This document shows, one piece after another, positions 6,043 to 13,583 of a stretch of 13,583 nt of DNA. How positions within the stretch are numbered: the first letter of the stretch is position 1; each line of letters starts with the position of its first letter. The stretch comes from Gemmatimonadales bacterium UBA7889 (GTDB lineage Bacteria > Gemmatimonadota > Gemmatimonadetes > Longimicrobiales > Gaopeijiaceae). Both the position numbers and the translations under genes were made by a program. The notes under the pieces were generated by a model. The model did not search any database, was not told the origin of the DNA, and saw only the letters and a list, made by a program, of their open reading frames with translations. The stretch is taken from NCBI GenBank assembly GCA_002501085.1, contig DLRL01000102.1:1-13583 (forward strand), read 5' to 3'.

Positions 6043-8394
6043 TCACCCTCCGAGTTTCTTCAAAAGCAGTTCCCGAGCCACCTTCGGATCGGCTGCCCCG
6101 TTCGTGCTCTTCATAACTTCCCCAACAAACATACCGATTAGTCCTGATTTCCCTGCTTGGTATTCAATGACCTTCTCCGGCCATGCTATAAGAATCTCTT
6201 CAATGATACTCTCAAGCGCACTGAGGTCAGAGACTTTCTCTAGTCCCATTTCCACTATGAGTTCGTCCGGATCACCACCCTCGTCAATCATACGTGCGAG
6301 AACATCCTTACCAGCCCTGCGCGAGATTCGGTCCGCAGCAACAAGTGCAACAAGATGACCCAAGCCTTCGCCATCAAACGTGAGGTCTTTCAACCTACGT
6401 GCTCCCAGCAGGCCTCGTACGTCTGTCGTTAGCCAGCCCGCCACTTCAGCAGGCTCATCATATACAGCAAGAGCTCTTTCAAAAAAATCTGAGACCTCGA
6501 GAGACGTCGTTAGTAGATCCGCCTGCTCCAAAGTGAGTCCCAGGTCATCACTGTAGCGTTCGAAGCGAGCCATGAGTTGAGGATCAGCTGCACGGGCCGC
6601 CTCACGCGACTCATTTACCGCAGGTTTTTCAGGCTTCCTGGGCTTATTCATAACTTTTCCAGAGCCACTCTTACTTCTCGGAACTTTCACATCTGATTTG
6701 GCGGCACTACGGCTCCAGCTGTCTTTCAAGGATACGATACGATTAAAAACCAACTCTTCCCCTACCCCATCGACTGGATCCTTCCAGAAATAGCCGGTTC
6801 GTTCAAACTGGTAGCGTGTATCAGGTGAGTCGTCACTGATAGATGGCTCGACTTTGGCCCCCTTGAGGACCCTCAAAGAGTCAGGGTTTATGTGTGCGAC
6901 AATCTCCTCATCCTCATCTGAATCACTCTCTGGAATCTCTAGGAAAAGATGATCGTACATCCGAATCTCCGCAGTCAGAGCATGGGCTGCAGATACCCAC
7001 TGGACTGTGCCCTTAATTTTTCGCTCGGCAGTTCCCTTCCCACCACGGCTCTCGGAATCATGAGTACAGTGTAATTCCACTAACTGGCCAGCTTTATCAC
7101 GAACCACTTTCTCACACCGTATCACGTACGCATGCCGCAGCCTGACCTCCCCACCAGGTACAAGTCGCCGAAAACCAGGTGGCGGATCTTCTTCAAAATC
7201 TGTCCGTTCGATAAAAAGTTCATTTGAGAACGGCACCATCCGAGTTCCCTTCCGTGGCACATCATGCGGGAAATAAGGAGCCTCGAATTCTTCAGTCTGA
7301 CCAGCCGGATAATTAGTCAATACAATCTTGATCGGATCTAGTACCGCCATCACCCGCGGCGCAACCTGATTGAGCACCTCTCGGATCGCATACTCAAGCT
7401 TGCCAATGTCTACCACTGATTGTGCCTTAGCGACCCCAATCATTTCGCAAAACAACCTAAGCGCCTCGGGGGGCACGCCTCTACGACGAATCCCCCTGAC
7501 AGTGGATAGTCTTGGGTCATCCCAACCACTTACAACGCCTGCTTCAACGAGTGGAATAATTCTTCTTTTCGATAACACAGCATGCTCGAGATCTAGGCGA
7601 GCAAACTCGTACTGATGAGTCCGGGGCTCCTCAAATCCCACATTGTCTAAAACCCAATCGTATAACTCTCGATTGTTTTCAAATTCGAGCGTACATATCG
7701 AATGGGTCACGTCTTCAAAGGCATCCTCAAGGCAGTGGGCGTAGTCGTACATAGGGTAGATGCACCATTCATCCCCTTGCCGATAATGGTTTGCATGCCG
7801 GATCCGGTAGAGCACGGGATCTCGCATCAGCATATTCGCAGACTCTAGATCAATCTTAGCACGTAGCACGTGCGTTCCGCCTTCGAACTCACCTTCTCGC
7901 ATACGACGGAAGAAATCCAGATTTTCATCCACTGTGCGATCACGATACCGACCCGGTGTGCCCGCTTTCGTTACTGTACCTCGCCCTTCACGTATTTCTT
8001 CTTCGCTCTCTGAGTCAACGTAGGCCAAGCCCTTCTCAATCAAGATCACCGCACAATCATACATCCGTTCGAAGTAGTCTGACGCAAAATAGAGGTGTTC
8101 ACCCCAGTCGAAGCCGAGCCAGCGGATGTCCTCCTGAAATCCAACGACAAACGCTTCATTCTCACCCTCAGGGTTCGTATCGTCGTAGCGAAGATGACAC
8201 ACACCTCCAAATTCCTTCGCAACCCCAAAGTTGAGGCACACTGATTTCGCATGACCGATGTGCATGAACCCGTTTGGTTCCGGGGGGAATCGCGTGACAA
8301 CTCGACCACCGTAGCGTCCGCTCTCGGTGTCTTCTGTCACAATTTGGCGGATAAAATCCGCACCGGGCTTAGGGTTGGCCACTCCTCTACTCAT
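6043..8394 (-). CDS. glnS: Glutaminyl-tRNA synthetase with C-terminal GatB/YqeY-type tail
   Basis: Charges tRNA-Gln with glutamine. Numbering from the ATG at 8394 gives 783 residues, much longer than the roughly 550 of E. coli GlnRS. The class I catalytic core has FPPEPNGFMHIGHAKS with HIGH at 45-48, RYDDTNPE near 69-76, and VLSKR at 273-277 as the KMSKS-equivalent loop. The two anticodon-binding beta-barrels run to about 560 and include an acidic ESDSDEDEE insertion near 489-497. A Lys/Pro/Ser-rich linker (about 565-600) leads to a helical tail (about 604-783) resembling the tRNA-binding C-terminus of GatB and YqeY, ending KSGLIGMFVGEVMK and the PKVARELLLKKL segment. Deinococcus GlnRS has such a tail. 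A TTG 21 bases upstream is an alternative start; neither start has a clear Shine-Dalgarno. A terminator isolates it from the preceding genes. Confidence 0.95.
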   Translation of the reverse strand: MSRGVANPKPGADFIRQIVTEDTESGRYGGRVVTRFPPEPNGFMHIGHAKSVCLNFGVAKEFGGVCHLRYDDTNPEGENEAFVVGFQEDIRWLGFDWGEHLYFASDYFERMYDCAVILIEKGLAYVDSESEEEIREGRGTVTKAGTPGRYRDRTVDENLDFFRRMREGEFEGGTHVLRAKIDLESANMLMRDPVLYRIRHANHYRQGDEWCIYPMYDYAHCLEDAFEDVTHSICTLEFENNRELYDWVLDNVGFEEPRTHQYEFARLDLEHAVLSKRRIIPLVEAGVVSGWDDPRLSTVRGIRRRGVPPEALRLFCEMIGVAKAQSVVDIGKLEYAIREVLNQVAPRVMAVLDPIKIVLTNYPAGQTEEFEAPYFPHDVPRKGTRMVPFSNELFIERTDFEEDPPPGFRRLVPGGEVRLRHAYVIRCEKVVRDKAGQLVELHCTHDSESRGGKGTAERKIKGTVQWVSAAHALTAEIRMYDHLFLEIPESDSDEDEEIVAHINPDSLRVLKGAKVEPSISDDSPDTRYQFERTGYFWKDPVDGVGEELVFNRIVSLKDSWSRSAAKSDVKVPRSKSGSGKVMNKPRKPEKPAVNESREAARAADPQLMARFERYSDDLGLTLEQADLLTTSLEVSDFFERALAVYDEPAEVAGWLTTDVRGLLGARRLKDLTFDGEGLGHLVALVAADRISRRAGKDVLARMIDEGGDPDELIVEMGLEKVSDLSALESIIEEILIAWPEKVIEYQAGKSGLIGMFVGEVMKSTNGAADPKVARELLLKKLGG

Positions 8395-8451
8395 TTCGCT
8401 GGAAACATAGCACAAGCTCGTCAGAGTCTCTCACGTACTCTACGTGTGCAC

Positions 8452-8479
8452 AAAAAAACGGGGGCCCAACGGCCCCCGT
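8452..8479 (-). terminator. Rho-independent terminator of the Tyr-rich protein / barrel protein unit
   Basis: Read on the reverse strand, ACGGGGGCC, a GTTG loop and GGCCCCCGT form a perfect nine-base GC-rich stem, followed directly by seven T residues (8452-8458, as A on the forward strand). It lies 27 bases past the stop of the Tyr-rich protein gene and ends transcription before glnS. The forward strand lacks a T-run after the stem, so the terminator is one-directional. Confidence 0.93.
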
Positions 8480-8505
8480 CTATGTCTATAAGACCACTTT
8501 TTCTA

Positions 8506-9729
8506 TCAGGAAGTCCCTCCGCCTCTGCCGCCTCTGGGTTTAGCAGTGCGACCAGTCGATGATCCCCCACTAGCCGATCCTGTGCTGGCATCTGCGCCTG
8601 AAGACCCTCCTACCGACTGTGTTGGCCCGGTACGTGAGCCCTCACCAGCCCGATATCCCCGGCCATTATACACACGGCCGCCAGATTCAGGGCTGGATTC
8701 TATCCGGTTCACGGTCACCATGGTCGGCATATAGTAACGACCCGAAGAGTAACCCGAGTAGTAACCCTGGTAGCCGTAACCATAGAGAGACCCATAGGAA
8801 TATCGGCTGTATGGGCTATAGCCGTAATATGAATACGGACCGTACCCGTAGTTATAGAAAGGGCTCCTAGAGTAGATGCCATAACCATAAATAGGACGCA
8901 CTGATCGTGCATCGGAAGACCTCCGGTCGCCGCCCATCGAAGAGCCGGCTTCACCAGCAATTGCAAATGTTCCCGGATAGGATACCGCAACCACGACGTC
9001 AATGATGCTCTCGGGAACCCCTGCATCAGCGAGTTTCACGAGGGCATCTGCATTAATCGCAAAACGCTCGCCACGCTCAGCTACCCAAGCCTCCACAGCT
9101 TTAGTGTCCACCTGCTCAGCTGCTTCCACAACATCTTCAAGCCAGATATTCCGAGCCGCATAGATCCGAGCTGCCTGAAGGGCCATCCCCATATCCTGTG
9201 TGAAGTAGGCGTTGTCTTCAACACCCTCCTGCAGCATGCGTTCAGGACCTACCAGACGGTAACTCTGCACCCAGGCCACCTGTTCTCCACCTACGTCCAT
9301 CGAGCGCACGTCAATCCACTGGGTCGGCGCCACTAAAGACATGATCCCGGTGGCAGTGCGAGCGATCTCCTCTCCACATATGAACTCGGATCTCGTGAAC
9401 ACCCTGCGCCCATCTCGAGAGAACCCGGCAGAATCCCAGCCCTCACAACCCTCTATGCTTCTCGGGCGGCTAGCTCCATCCGCTACCAGTAAGTCACTCG
9501 TAACGACTTCACCGCCTGATACTGTGTAAAGTTCTACACCATCATCTGTCGGTTCGACGCATAGAACCCCGTCGGTGGCACCTTGGCCGGTCGGTTCCCA
9601 ACACCCTACAAAGGGCAACCAACGTCCATCGATCTCCTGTGCCGAAGCCGGAGTACTCGTAGCCAAAACCATTAAGGAAGCGACTGCGAGGAGTGGGAAT
9701 GTCCGGAAAGAGAAGTGGGATAATGTCAT
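8506..9729 (-). CDS. Secreted protein of unknown function with Tyr-rich low-complexity region
   Basis: A 407-residue protein I do not recognise. The start is the ATG at 9729, because AAAGGA (9738-9743) sits eight bases upstream; the open frame continues to a TTG at 9765, which would overlap the previous gene and spoil the signal peptide. Residues 1-30 are a signal peptide ending TPASA before QEIDGRW. Residues 31-170 form a compact domain with five Cys (43, 57, 95, 118 plus none beyond), Trp and Gly turns, starting RWLPFVGCWEP. Residues 185-255 look helical and end in DAGVPESIIDVVVAVSYP. Residues 281-333 contain 21 Tyr in 53 residues, mostly YG, YS and PY units. The tail (345-407) is Gly/Ser/Thr-rich and ends PRGGRGGGTS. 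It follows the barrel protein gene by 19 bases. An envelope or surface role is inferred only from this. Confidence 0.85.
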   Translation of the reverse strand: MTLSHFSFRTFPLLAVASLMVLATSTPASAQEIDGRWLPFVGCWEPTGQGATDGVLCVEPTDDGVELYTVSGGEVVTSDLLVADGASRPRSIEGCEGWDSAGFSRDGRRVFTRSEFICGEEIARTATGIMSLVAPTQWIDVRSMDVGGEQVAWVQSYRLVGPERMLQEGVEDNAYFTQDMGMALQAARIYAARNIWLEDVVEAAEQVDTKAVEAWVAERGERFAINADALVKLADAGVPESIIDVVVAVSYPGTFAIAGEAGSSMGGDRRSSDARSVRPIYGYGIYSRSPFYNYGYGPYSYYGYSPYSRYSYGSLYGYGYQGYYSGYSSGRYYMPTMVTVNRIESSPESGGRVYNGRGYRAGEGSRTGPTQSVGGSSGADASTGSASGGSSTGRTAKPRGGRGGGTS

Positions 9730-9737
9730 TACTCTAA

Positions 9738-9743
9738 TCCTTT
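9738..9743 (-). promoter_or_regulatory. Shine-Dalgarno deciding the start of the Tyr-rich protein
   Basis: AAAGGA on the reverse strand, eight bases before the ATG at 9729. It favours that ATG over the upstream in-frame TTG at 9765 and yields a clean signal peptide. Confidence 0.7.
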
Positions 9744-9748
9744 CCCGA

Positions 9749-10513
9749 TCAGAATCGGGCCCCAATGCTCACGGTGAACTGTATGCCAGCAAGATCCATC
9801 TTATCGAAATCTACAAAATCACGACCAAGTTCGCCTCTTCCCCAGCGATAGCGTCCTTCTGTCGTGAGAAACAGACTCTTATTTAGTGAAATATCCATCC
9901 CTGCGAAAGCATGAGTCTGTATTGCCGTGCCCTTGCCCATGAAACGATCGTAGAAGATATCGAGGGTTTCAAAGTCCACGAAATCACCCACTTGCTCAAA
10001 ATTATACCAGATCACGCCACCGCCAGCACCTATAAACGGCACTAACCGTTTCGGGATCCAAGCAAATCGTCCAATCTGTCGTCCTCGATCACTCAAGTAA
10101 TATCTGGCGCTGACCGTGACCGGAGTCGTGGAAAAAACCGTTTCCTGTTCGATGGGCAGATCATCTCCGTCTACCCAGTCACGGAATTCAGAAGGGAGAG
10201 AACTCTCTGCATGACCCACTCCAAATACTAGATCGAGACGATCTGCAAGTTGGATAGCAGCTTCACCGCCGAGATAGCTTCTCTGAAAATCACTCTTCTC
10301 GAGCGTCAGTTGTTCTTGGGCAAAGTCGAAGATCTCACTCTTCGCATTTGGGATCGAGTACCCCAAACTGAACGCGAACGAAAATTTCGGTGTTTCAAAT
10401 AGGAACCCCTCGCCGCCCCGCCTGGATTGTGCAAAAGAAATCTCCGGCACAGTAAGCGCTAAGCTGAACGCGATAACGCCACAACAAAGCTTATGTAAGT
10501 CTTGCCTTTTCAT
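9749..10513 (-). CDS. Outer-membrane beta-barrel protein (OmpA/OprF-like porin fold), function unknown
   Basis: A 254-residue exported protein. Residues 1-28 are a signal peptide (basic start, hydrophobic core, cleavage after ISFA). The rest shows alternating hydrophobic/polar strands with many aromatic residues, such as FSFAFSLGYSIP, LDLVFGVGHAES, VTVSARYYLS, VPFIGAGGGVIWYNF, THAFAGMDISL, SLFLTTEGRYRWG and FTVSIGARF. The chain ends in Phe, the usual signal for insertion by the Bam machinery. Acidic extracellular-type loops (FRDWVDGDD, VGDFVDFETLDIF) lie between strands, and about eight to ten strands seem likely. Its ATG has a good Shine-Dalgarno GGGAGGG (10522-10528, spacing eight). It is the first gene of a two-gene unit with the Tyr-rich secreted protein. 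No substrate can be named. A 182-base gap separates it from ispG and should hold its promoter, but I see no strong one. Confidence 0.85.
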   Translation of the reverse strand: MKRQDLHKLCCGVIAFSLALTVPEISFAQSRRGGEGFLFETPKFSFAFSLGYSIPNAKSEIFDFAQEQLTLEKSDFQRSYLGGEAAIQLADRLDLVFGVGHAESSLPSEFRDWVDGDDLPIEQETVFSTTPVTVSARYYLSDRGRQIGRFAWIPKRLVPFIGAGGGVIWYNFEQVGDFVDFETLDIFYDRFMGKGTAIQTHAFAGMDISLNKSLFLTTEGRYRWGRGELGRDFVDFDKMDLAGIQFTVSIGARF

Positions 10514-10695
10514 TATCTCGGCCCTCCCATCTCATCCCACCTGCAAGGACGACTATATCTTAGCGCAAAGGTTATGCCACAAACCTCAGCTCTGAAGAAC
10601 GCCTAGTTTATGCTGATTTCTATCTCGGTGAATCCAATAACACTACATTCTCTGGACATGAGCGTCACCTCTGGGGGACAGGTCATGCTGTCTTA

Positions 10696-11916
10696 CTAGA
10701 CACCTGCTCCGTAGGTCTCTTTGACATAATCAAACAGGATTTCCTTGAACTCTTCCACAAGTCCTTCACCCTTAAGGGTTATGGAGTGCTCACCATCTAT
10801 ATATACCGGCGCCTTCGGCTCTTCAAACGTGCCAGGTAGTGATATCCCGATGTTCGCATGCTTAGACTCACCGGGACCATTCACTACACAACCCATTACT
10901 GCCACGTCCATTTCTTCTACGCCCGGATAAGAGGTGCGCCACTGAGGTATCATTTTCTGGATATACTCCGTGATCTCCTCAGCCATTTCCTGAAAAAACG
11001 TACTCGTGGTGCGCCCGCAGCCCGGGCAGGATATCACCTGGGGTTCGAAATGCCGGATTCCGAGGGACTGGAGAATTTGCTGTGCCACTCGCACTTCCTC
11101 AGCACGGTCTCCGCCTGGTTTCGGGGTTAGCGAAACACGAATCGTATCCCCAATCCCGTCTAGGAGGAGTGGGGCTAGCCCAGCGGTAGTAGCAATAATC
11201 CCCTTAGCTCCCAACCCGGCCTCAGTTAGCCCCAAGTGGAGTGGATAGTCACATCGAGCTGCCAGCATACGATATACGGAGACTAAATCCCTTACCGACG
11301 AAACTTTCGTCGAGATGACAATTTGGTCATGTCTTAAGCCATTTTGCTCAGCTAAGTCTGCTGAACGAAGCCCACTTTGTACCATCGCCTCAAGAACAAC
11401 CTCACGACCATCTCTTGGTGACTGACTCCCGGCGTTTTCATCCATCAATTCTGTGAGGAGCCTTTGGTCCAGTGAGCCCCAGTTCACCCCGATGCGAACA
11501 GGTTTGTCGTGTTCAACCGCAACCTCGATGATCTGAGTGAAGTTCTTATCGCGATGCTTGGTGCCAACATTACCCGGATTGATCCGCAACTTAGAGAGAG
11601 CACCCGCAGTTTCTGGGAATTTCTTGAGCAAGAGATGCCCATTGTAATGGAAATCGCCAACAATCGGCGTTGGGTACCCAGACTCACGAAGCTGGCTCAC
11701 AATCTCTGGAACCGCACGCGCCGCGCTATCATTATTCACCGTGACTCGGACCAGTTCACTGCCTGCGTCAGCTAACTGGCGTATCTGTGTAATCGTCCCG
11801 TTAACGTCCGCAGTATCGGTATTCGTCATGGATTGCACTACCACTGGTGCCGTACCACCAATCACAACGCCATCGATATTGACGGCCACGGTCTTCCTGC
11901 GCTCAACCGGTATCAC
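10696..11916 (-). CDS. ispG: 4-hydroxy-3-methylbut-2-enyl diphosphate synthase
   Basis: The penultimate enzyme of the MEP (non-mevalonate) isoprenoid pathway. It reductively converts methylerythritol cyclodiphosphate to HMBPP with a [4Fe-4S] cluster, in the cytoplasm. At 406 residues it is the short bacterial form, with a TIM-barrel half (VQSMTNTDT at 27-35, LRINPGNVG at 110-118, GVNWGSLD at 143-150, LHLGLTEAG at 226-234) and a ferredoxin-like half. The cluster ligands Cys297 and Cys300 (ISCPGCGRTT) and Cys343 (MGCVVNGPGE), plus Glu350, are all present. It starts with GTG at 11916; GAGG (11922-11925) lies five bases upstream, and the ATG just before is followed by a stop. The gene appears to be transcribed alone. 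Its presence implies that the organism uses the MEP route. Confidence 0.97.
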   Translation of the reverse strand: MIPVERRKTVAVNIDGVVIGGTAPVVVQSMTNTDTADVNGTITQIRQLADAGSELVRVTVNNDSAARAVPEIVSQLRESGYPTPIVGDFHYNGHLLLKKFPETAGALSKLRINPGNVGTKHRDKNFTQIIEVAVEHDKPVRIGVNWGSLDQRLLTELMDENAGSQSPRDGREVVLEAMVQSGLRSADLAEQNGLRHDQIVISTKVSSVRDLVSVYRMLAARCDYPLHLGLTEAGLGAKGIIATTAGLAPLLLDGIGDTIRVSLTPKPGGDRAEEVRVAQQILQSLGIRHFEPQVISCPGCGRTTSTFFQEMAEEITEYIQKMIPQWRTSYPGVEEMDVAVMGCVVNGPGESKHANIGISLPGTFEEPKAPVYIDGEHSITLKGEGLVEEFKEILFDYVKETYGAGV

Positions 11917-12097
11917 GAGAGCCTCAAGAAGTCATCCATTCGTAGGTATTGTCCACCCGAAAAGTGGCTCACTTGGAATCTATCCGGGATAAACCATTCG
12001 ACCAAGTTGAATCAAAAGATCTTGAGATCTGCTGATGGTCACAGTCACAGGAGGACCCATCGTTCAATCCAGACAAACTTGTTAGTTGCCAAGGCCT

Positions 12098-12126
12098 TTG
12101 ACCGGGCAGCTTCCAGACCTCATTAT
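12098..12126 (+). promoter_or_regulatory. Candidate sigma70-type promoter of the lipoprotein gene
   Basis: TTGACC (12098-12103, five of six -35 bases) and CATTAT (12121-12126, four of six -10 bases) are exactly 17 bases apart. The predicted start near 12133 is about 20 bases before the Shine-Dalgarno and 32 before the TTG start. Spacing and position both fit, which makes this the best promoter candidate in the window. Confidence 0.45.
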
Positions 12127-12152
12127 CAGATTCAATCTTTGTCACAGGCCTC

Positions 12153-12159
12153 AAGGAGG
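12153..12159 (+). promoter_or_regulatory. Strong Shine-Dalgarno selecting a TTG start
   Basis: AAGGAGG is five bases before the TTG at 12165 but 14 bases before the in-frame ATG at 12174. The spacing favours TTG, adding three residues (M-K-K) to the basic end of the lipoprotein signal. Confidence 0.65.
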
Positions 12160-12164
12160 GTGCG

Positions 12165-12605
12165 TTGAAGAAGATGAAACTAGCGTGCATTTTCGGGGTC
12201 TTGATCCTTTCGCCTTTTGTTATTGCCTGCGAAGGCGAGGCTGTGCTGGCTCCTGGTGAACTCGACATGAGCGAACGCTCGGAGGAAAATCAGGACCTAG
12301 GAAACGATGTCATCGCCTCCTCCATCACATGGTCCTTGACCTCTGTAGAAGAAGGAAGTCATACCCGAGGCAAGTATGATATCTCATTCAAGAATCATTC
12401 TACCGACCAAGGGGTGGGATTCGAGTTTTTCCTATTCTTCTATGATGCGGCGGGCAACGAAGTTGCACGCACAGAGACCGCTCAATTTTTTACCTTGGCT
12501 CGAATAGAACAGCGTTTTCTGTATGGGAATTTCACACTCAACGCTGTGAAGACCGTCGAGGCTGCAAATCGAATCAAACGTATGGAAATCGTGCTGGTTC
12601 CGTAG
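12165..12605 (+). CDS. Predicted lipoprotein, function unknown
   Basis: A 146-residue protein not recognised by name. It has a lipoprotein signal: a basic start, a hydrophobic stretch from residue 6 to 20, and lipobox V-I-A-Cys22, so the mature protein should be lipid-anchored at Cys22. An acidic linker (about 23-48, including SERSEENQDLGND) is followed by a beta-rich domain from about 52 to the end (SSITWSLTSVEE, KYDISFKNHS, FEFFLFFYDAAGNEVAR, FTLARIEQRFLYGNF, KRMEIVLVP). The pattern of a strand, an aromatic strand and a YDxxGNEV turn recalls the small beta-sandwich (FxLYD-like) domains of bacterial lipoproteins, but that is only a resemblance. Only the signal Cys residues (8 and 22) occur. 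It has its own promoter and Shine-Dalgarno and is followed 165 bases later by another lipoprotein gene. Confidence 0.8.
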   Translation: MKKMKLACIFGVLILSPFVIACEGEAVLAPGELDMSERSEENQDLGNDVIASSITWSLTSVEEGSHTRGKYDISFKNHSTDQGVGFEFFLFFYDAAGNEVARTETAQFFTLARIEQRFLYGNFTLNAVKTVEAANRIKRMEIVLVP

Positions 12606-12770
12606 GTTAACAAACTGAGTCTATCTTACCCTACTGATTCATCCTGGCTTTCTAAATCAGAGTTCTTGAATCCGCCAACGCAATCGTAGGAAGGATCTCA
12701 GTATTGCTGGCATAGCGCGAACAATGGCGAAATCGGTGTACTTCCCTTTAGCTCAGCGGATCATGATCCT

Positions 12771-13583
12771 ATGAAAATGAAGACTCGACTTTTGACGGGT
12801 ATCTTGGTGCTCACAGCCTGCCAACCACGAACGGCTGACCCTGATTTCGATATATCTGCCCTCCCAGGCTCAGATTTCGAAGGATCGGCATTTGAGTTCG
12901 AGCTTGTGATGGAGGGAATCTATCAAGCTCGGGGGACTGGAAACGTGGCTGTAGGCTCAAACGCTGCGGTCATTATTAACGAAGAAGATGTGCTACTCGT
13001 TGACTCGCATATCTCGCCTGTCGCTGCCGCTGCACTCATCGAAGAGCTTGGGTCGATCACTGATAAGCCCGTCAGATACGTGGTCAACACGCACTTCCAC
13101 TTCGACCACGCTCATGGAAACCAAATCTACCCTGACGACATTGAGGTCATAGGTCATGAGTTCACACGAGAAATGCTGGCGAATGAAGGCTCAATAGGTC
13201 GGACGTATACCTACTTCCGAGAAGTCATGGCCGGTCAACCAGGATTCTTGGACGGCCAAGAAGGATTGAGCCCAACACCCCCAAATACAACACTCTCTGA
13301 ACGGATGACCTTATTTAGAGGAGATCGGGAAATTCGACTGCTCTTCTTCGGACGAGGTCATACCGGTGGCGACATCGTCGTGCATCTCCCACAAGAACGC
13401 GTTCTGATCACTGGTGATCTTTTATTGCCTGGAATCCCCTATATGGGAGATGGCTTTCCATCCGATTGGGTCGGGACACTTGAGGAGCTCAAAACGCTGG
13501 ACTTCAATATCGTCGTGCCAGGACACGGGGCGCCGTTTTCGGACCTAGCTAAAATAGACCATCTTCAAACCTATCTTACAGAT
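12771..13583 (+). CDS. Metallo-beta-lactamase-fold hydrolase, lipoprotein (3' end beyond the window)
   Basis: The reading frame is open from the ATG at 12771 to the window edge, 271 codons without a stop. The N-terminus has a lipoprotein signal with lipobox L-T-A-Cys17, so the enzyme should be exported and lipid-anchored. Zinc-site motifs are complete so far: HFHFDH with His108, His110, Asp112 and His113, His197 in GRGHTGGD, Asp216 in TGDLLLP, and His252 in PGHG. This is the fold of class B beta-lactamases, quinoprotein-relay proteins and other hydrolases. The spacing and the GRGHTGGDIVVHLP context resemble the SoxH/QuiP-like and subclass B3-neighbouring groups rather than a known antibiotic lactamase, so I do not call resistance. 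Only a weak ribosome-binding site is visible. The remainder, probably a few dozen residues, is outside. Confidence 0.88.
   Translation, partial: MKMKTRLLTGILVLTACQPRTADPDFDISALPGSDFEGSAFEFELVMEGIYQARGTGNVAVGSNAAVIINEEDVLLVDSHISPVAAAALIEELGSITDKPVRYVVNTHFHFDHAHGNQIYPDDIEVIGHEFTREMLANEGSIGRTYTYFREVMAGQPGFLDGQEGLSPTPPNTTLSERMTLFRGDREIRLLFFGRGHTGGDIVVHLPQERVLITGDLLLPGIPYMGDGFPSDWVGTLEELKTLDFNIVVPGHGAPFSDLAKIDHLQTYLTD

Noticed and set aside
7956..8562. Forward open frames of 80-100 residues antisense to glnS and over the terminator
   Set aside because: Shadow frames of the glnS coding strand; one runs through the terminator hairpin and the antisense of the Gly-rich tail.
11962..11974. AAGTG-GCT-CACTT dyad upstream of ispG
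   Set aside because: Five-base arms, no T-run and no convincing promoter nearby.
12017..12030. AGATCT-TG-AGATCT repeat upstream of the ispG/lipoprotein gap centre
   Set aside because: Two copies of a six-base palindrome can arise by chance; not placed at either candidate promoter.
12771..13583. Antibiotic-resistance metallo-beta-lactamase
   Set aside because: The fold and zinc ligands are shared by many hydrolases; the lipoprotein signal and the sequence context do not identify a known lactamase, and the gene is incomplete.

Overview
This window looks like a chromosomal segment of a Gram-negative bacterium, and I infer the phylum Gemmatimonadota with moderate confidence. Signs of an outer membrane are a signal-peptide beta-barrel protein ending in Phe, two lipoproteins and a Tyr-rich secreted protein. 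A pyrR-pyrB-pyrC operon and a glutaminyl-tRNA synthetase with a GatB/YqeY-type tail fit that lineage, as does the style of the barrel protein. The assignment rests on recalled family resemblance, not on a marker-gene tree. The region is mostly core metabolism and shows no mobile element, CRISPR array, RNA gene or phage remnant. No intergenic gap exceeds 300 bases.

Layout. The left end holds a leftward pyrimidine operon, pyrR (1929-2489), pyrB (946-1932) and pyrC (1-949, cut by the window edge), with ATGA stop/start overlaps at both junctions. A 215-base divergent gap then leads to a rightward NhaC-family Na+/H+ antiporter (2705-4612), which carries an unusual signal peptide and exported N-terminal domain. 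Facing it are leftward lexA (5134-5832) and tadA (4642-5124), 9 bases apart. Next comes glnS (6043-8394), separated by a strong intrinsic terminator from a two-gene leftward envelope unit: an outer-membrane barrel protein (9749-10513) followed by a Tyr-rich secreted protein (8506-9729). Leftward ispG (10696-11916) is next. The right end holds two rightward lipoprotein genes, one unknown (12165-12605) and one a metallo-beta-lactamase-fold hydrolase cut by the edge (12771-13583).

How the genes work together. PyrB and PyrC perform consecutive steps of UMP synthesis and PyrR is the usual UMP-sensing regulator of such operons. GlnS and TadA both serve tRNA function, and IspG makes isoprenoid precursors. 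Neighbouring transcription units are otherwise functionally unrelated.

The most notable observation is the LexA homologue. It keeps a normal winged-helix DNA-binding domain and the general S24 fold, but it appears to have lost the Ala-Gly cleavage site, the catalytic Ser and the catalytic Lys. If so, it cannot be inactivated by RecA-stimulated self-cleavage and probably is not a classical SOS switch. Secondary points are the NhaC exported domain, the Tyr-rich protein, a hairpin just before pyrR, and frequent TTG starts. I do not see a new multi-gene system here.
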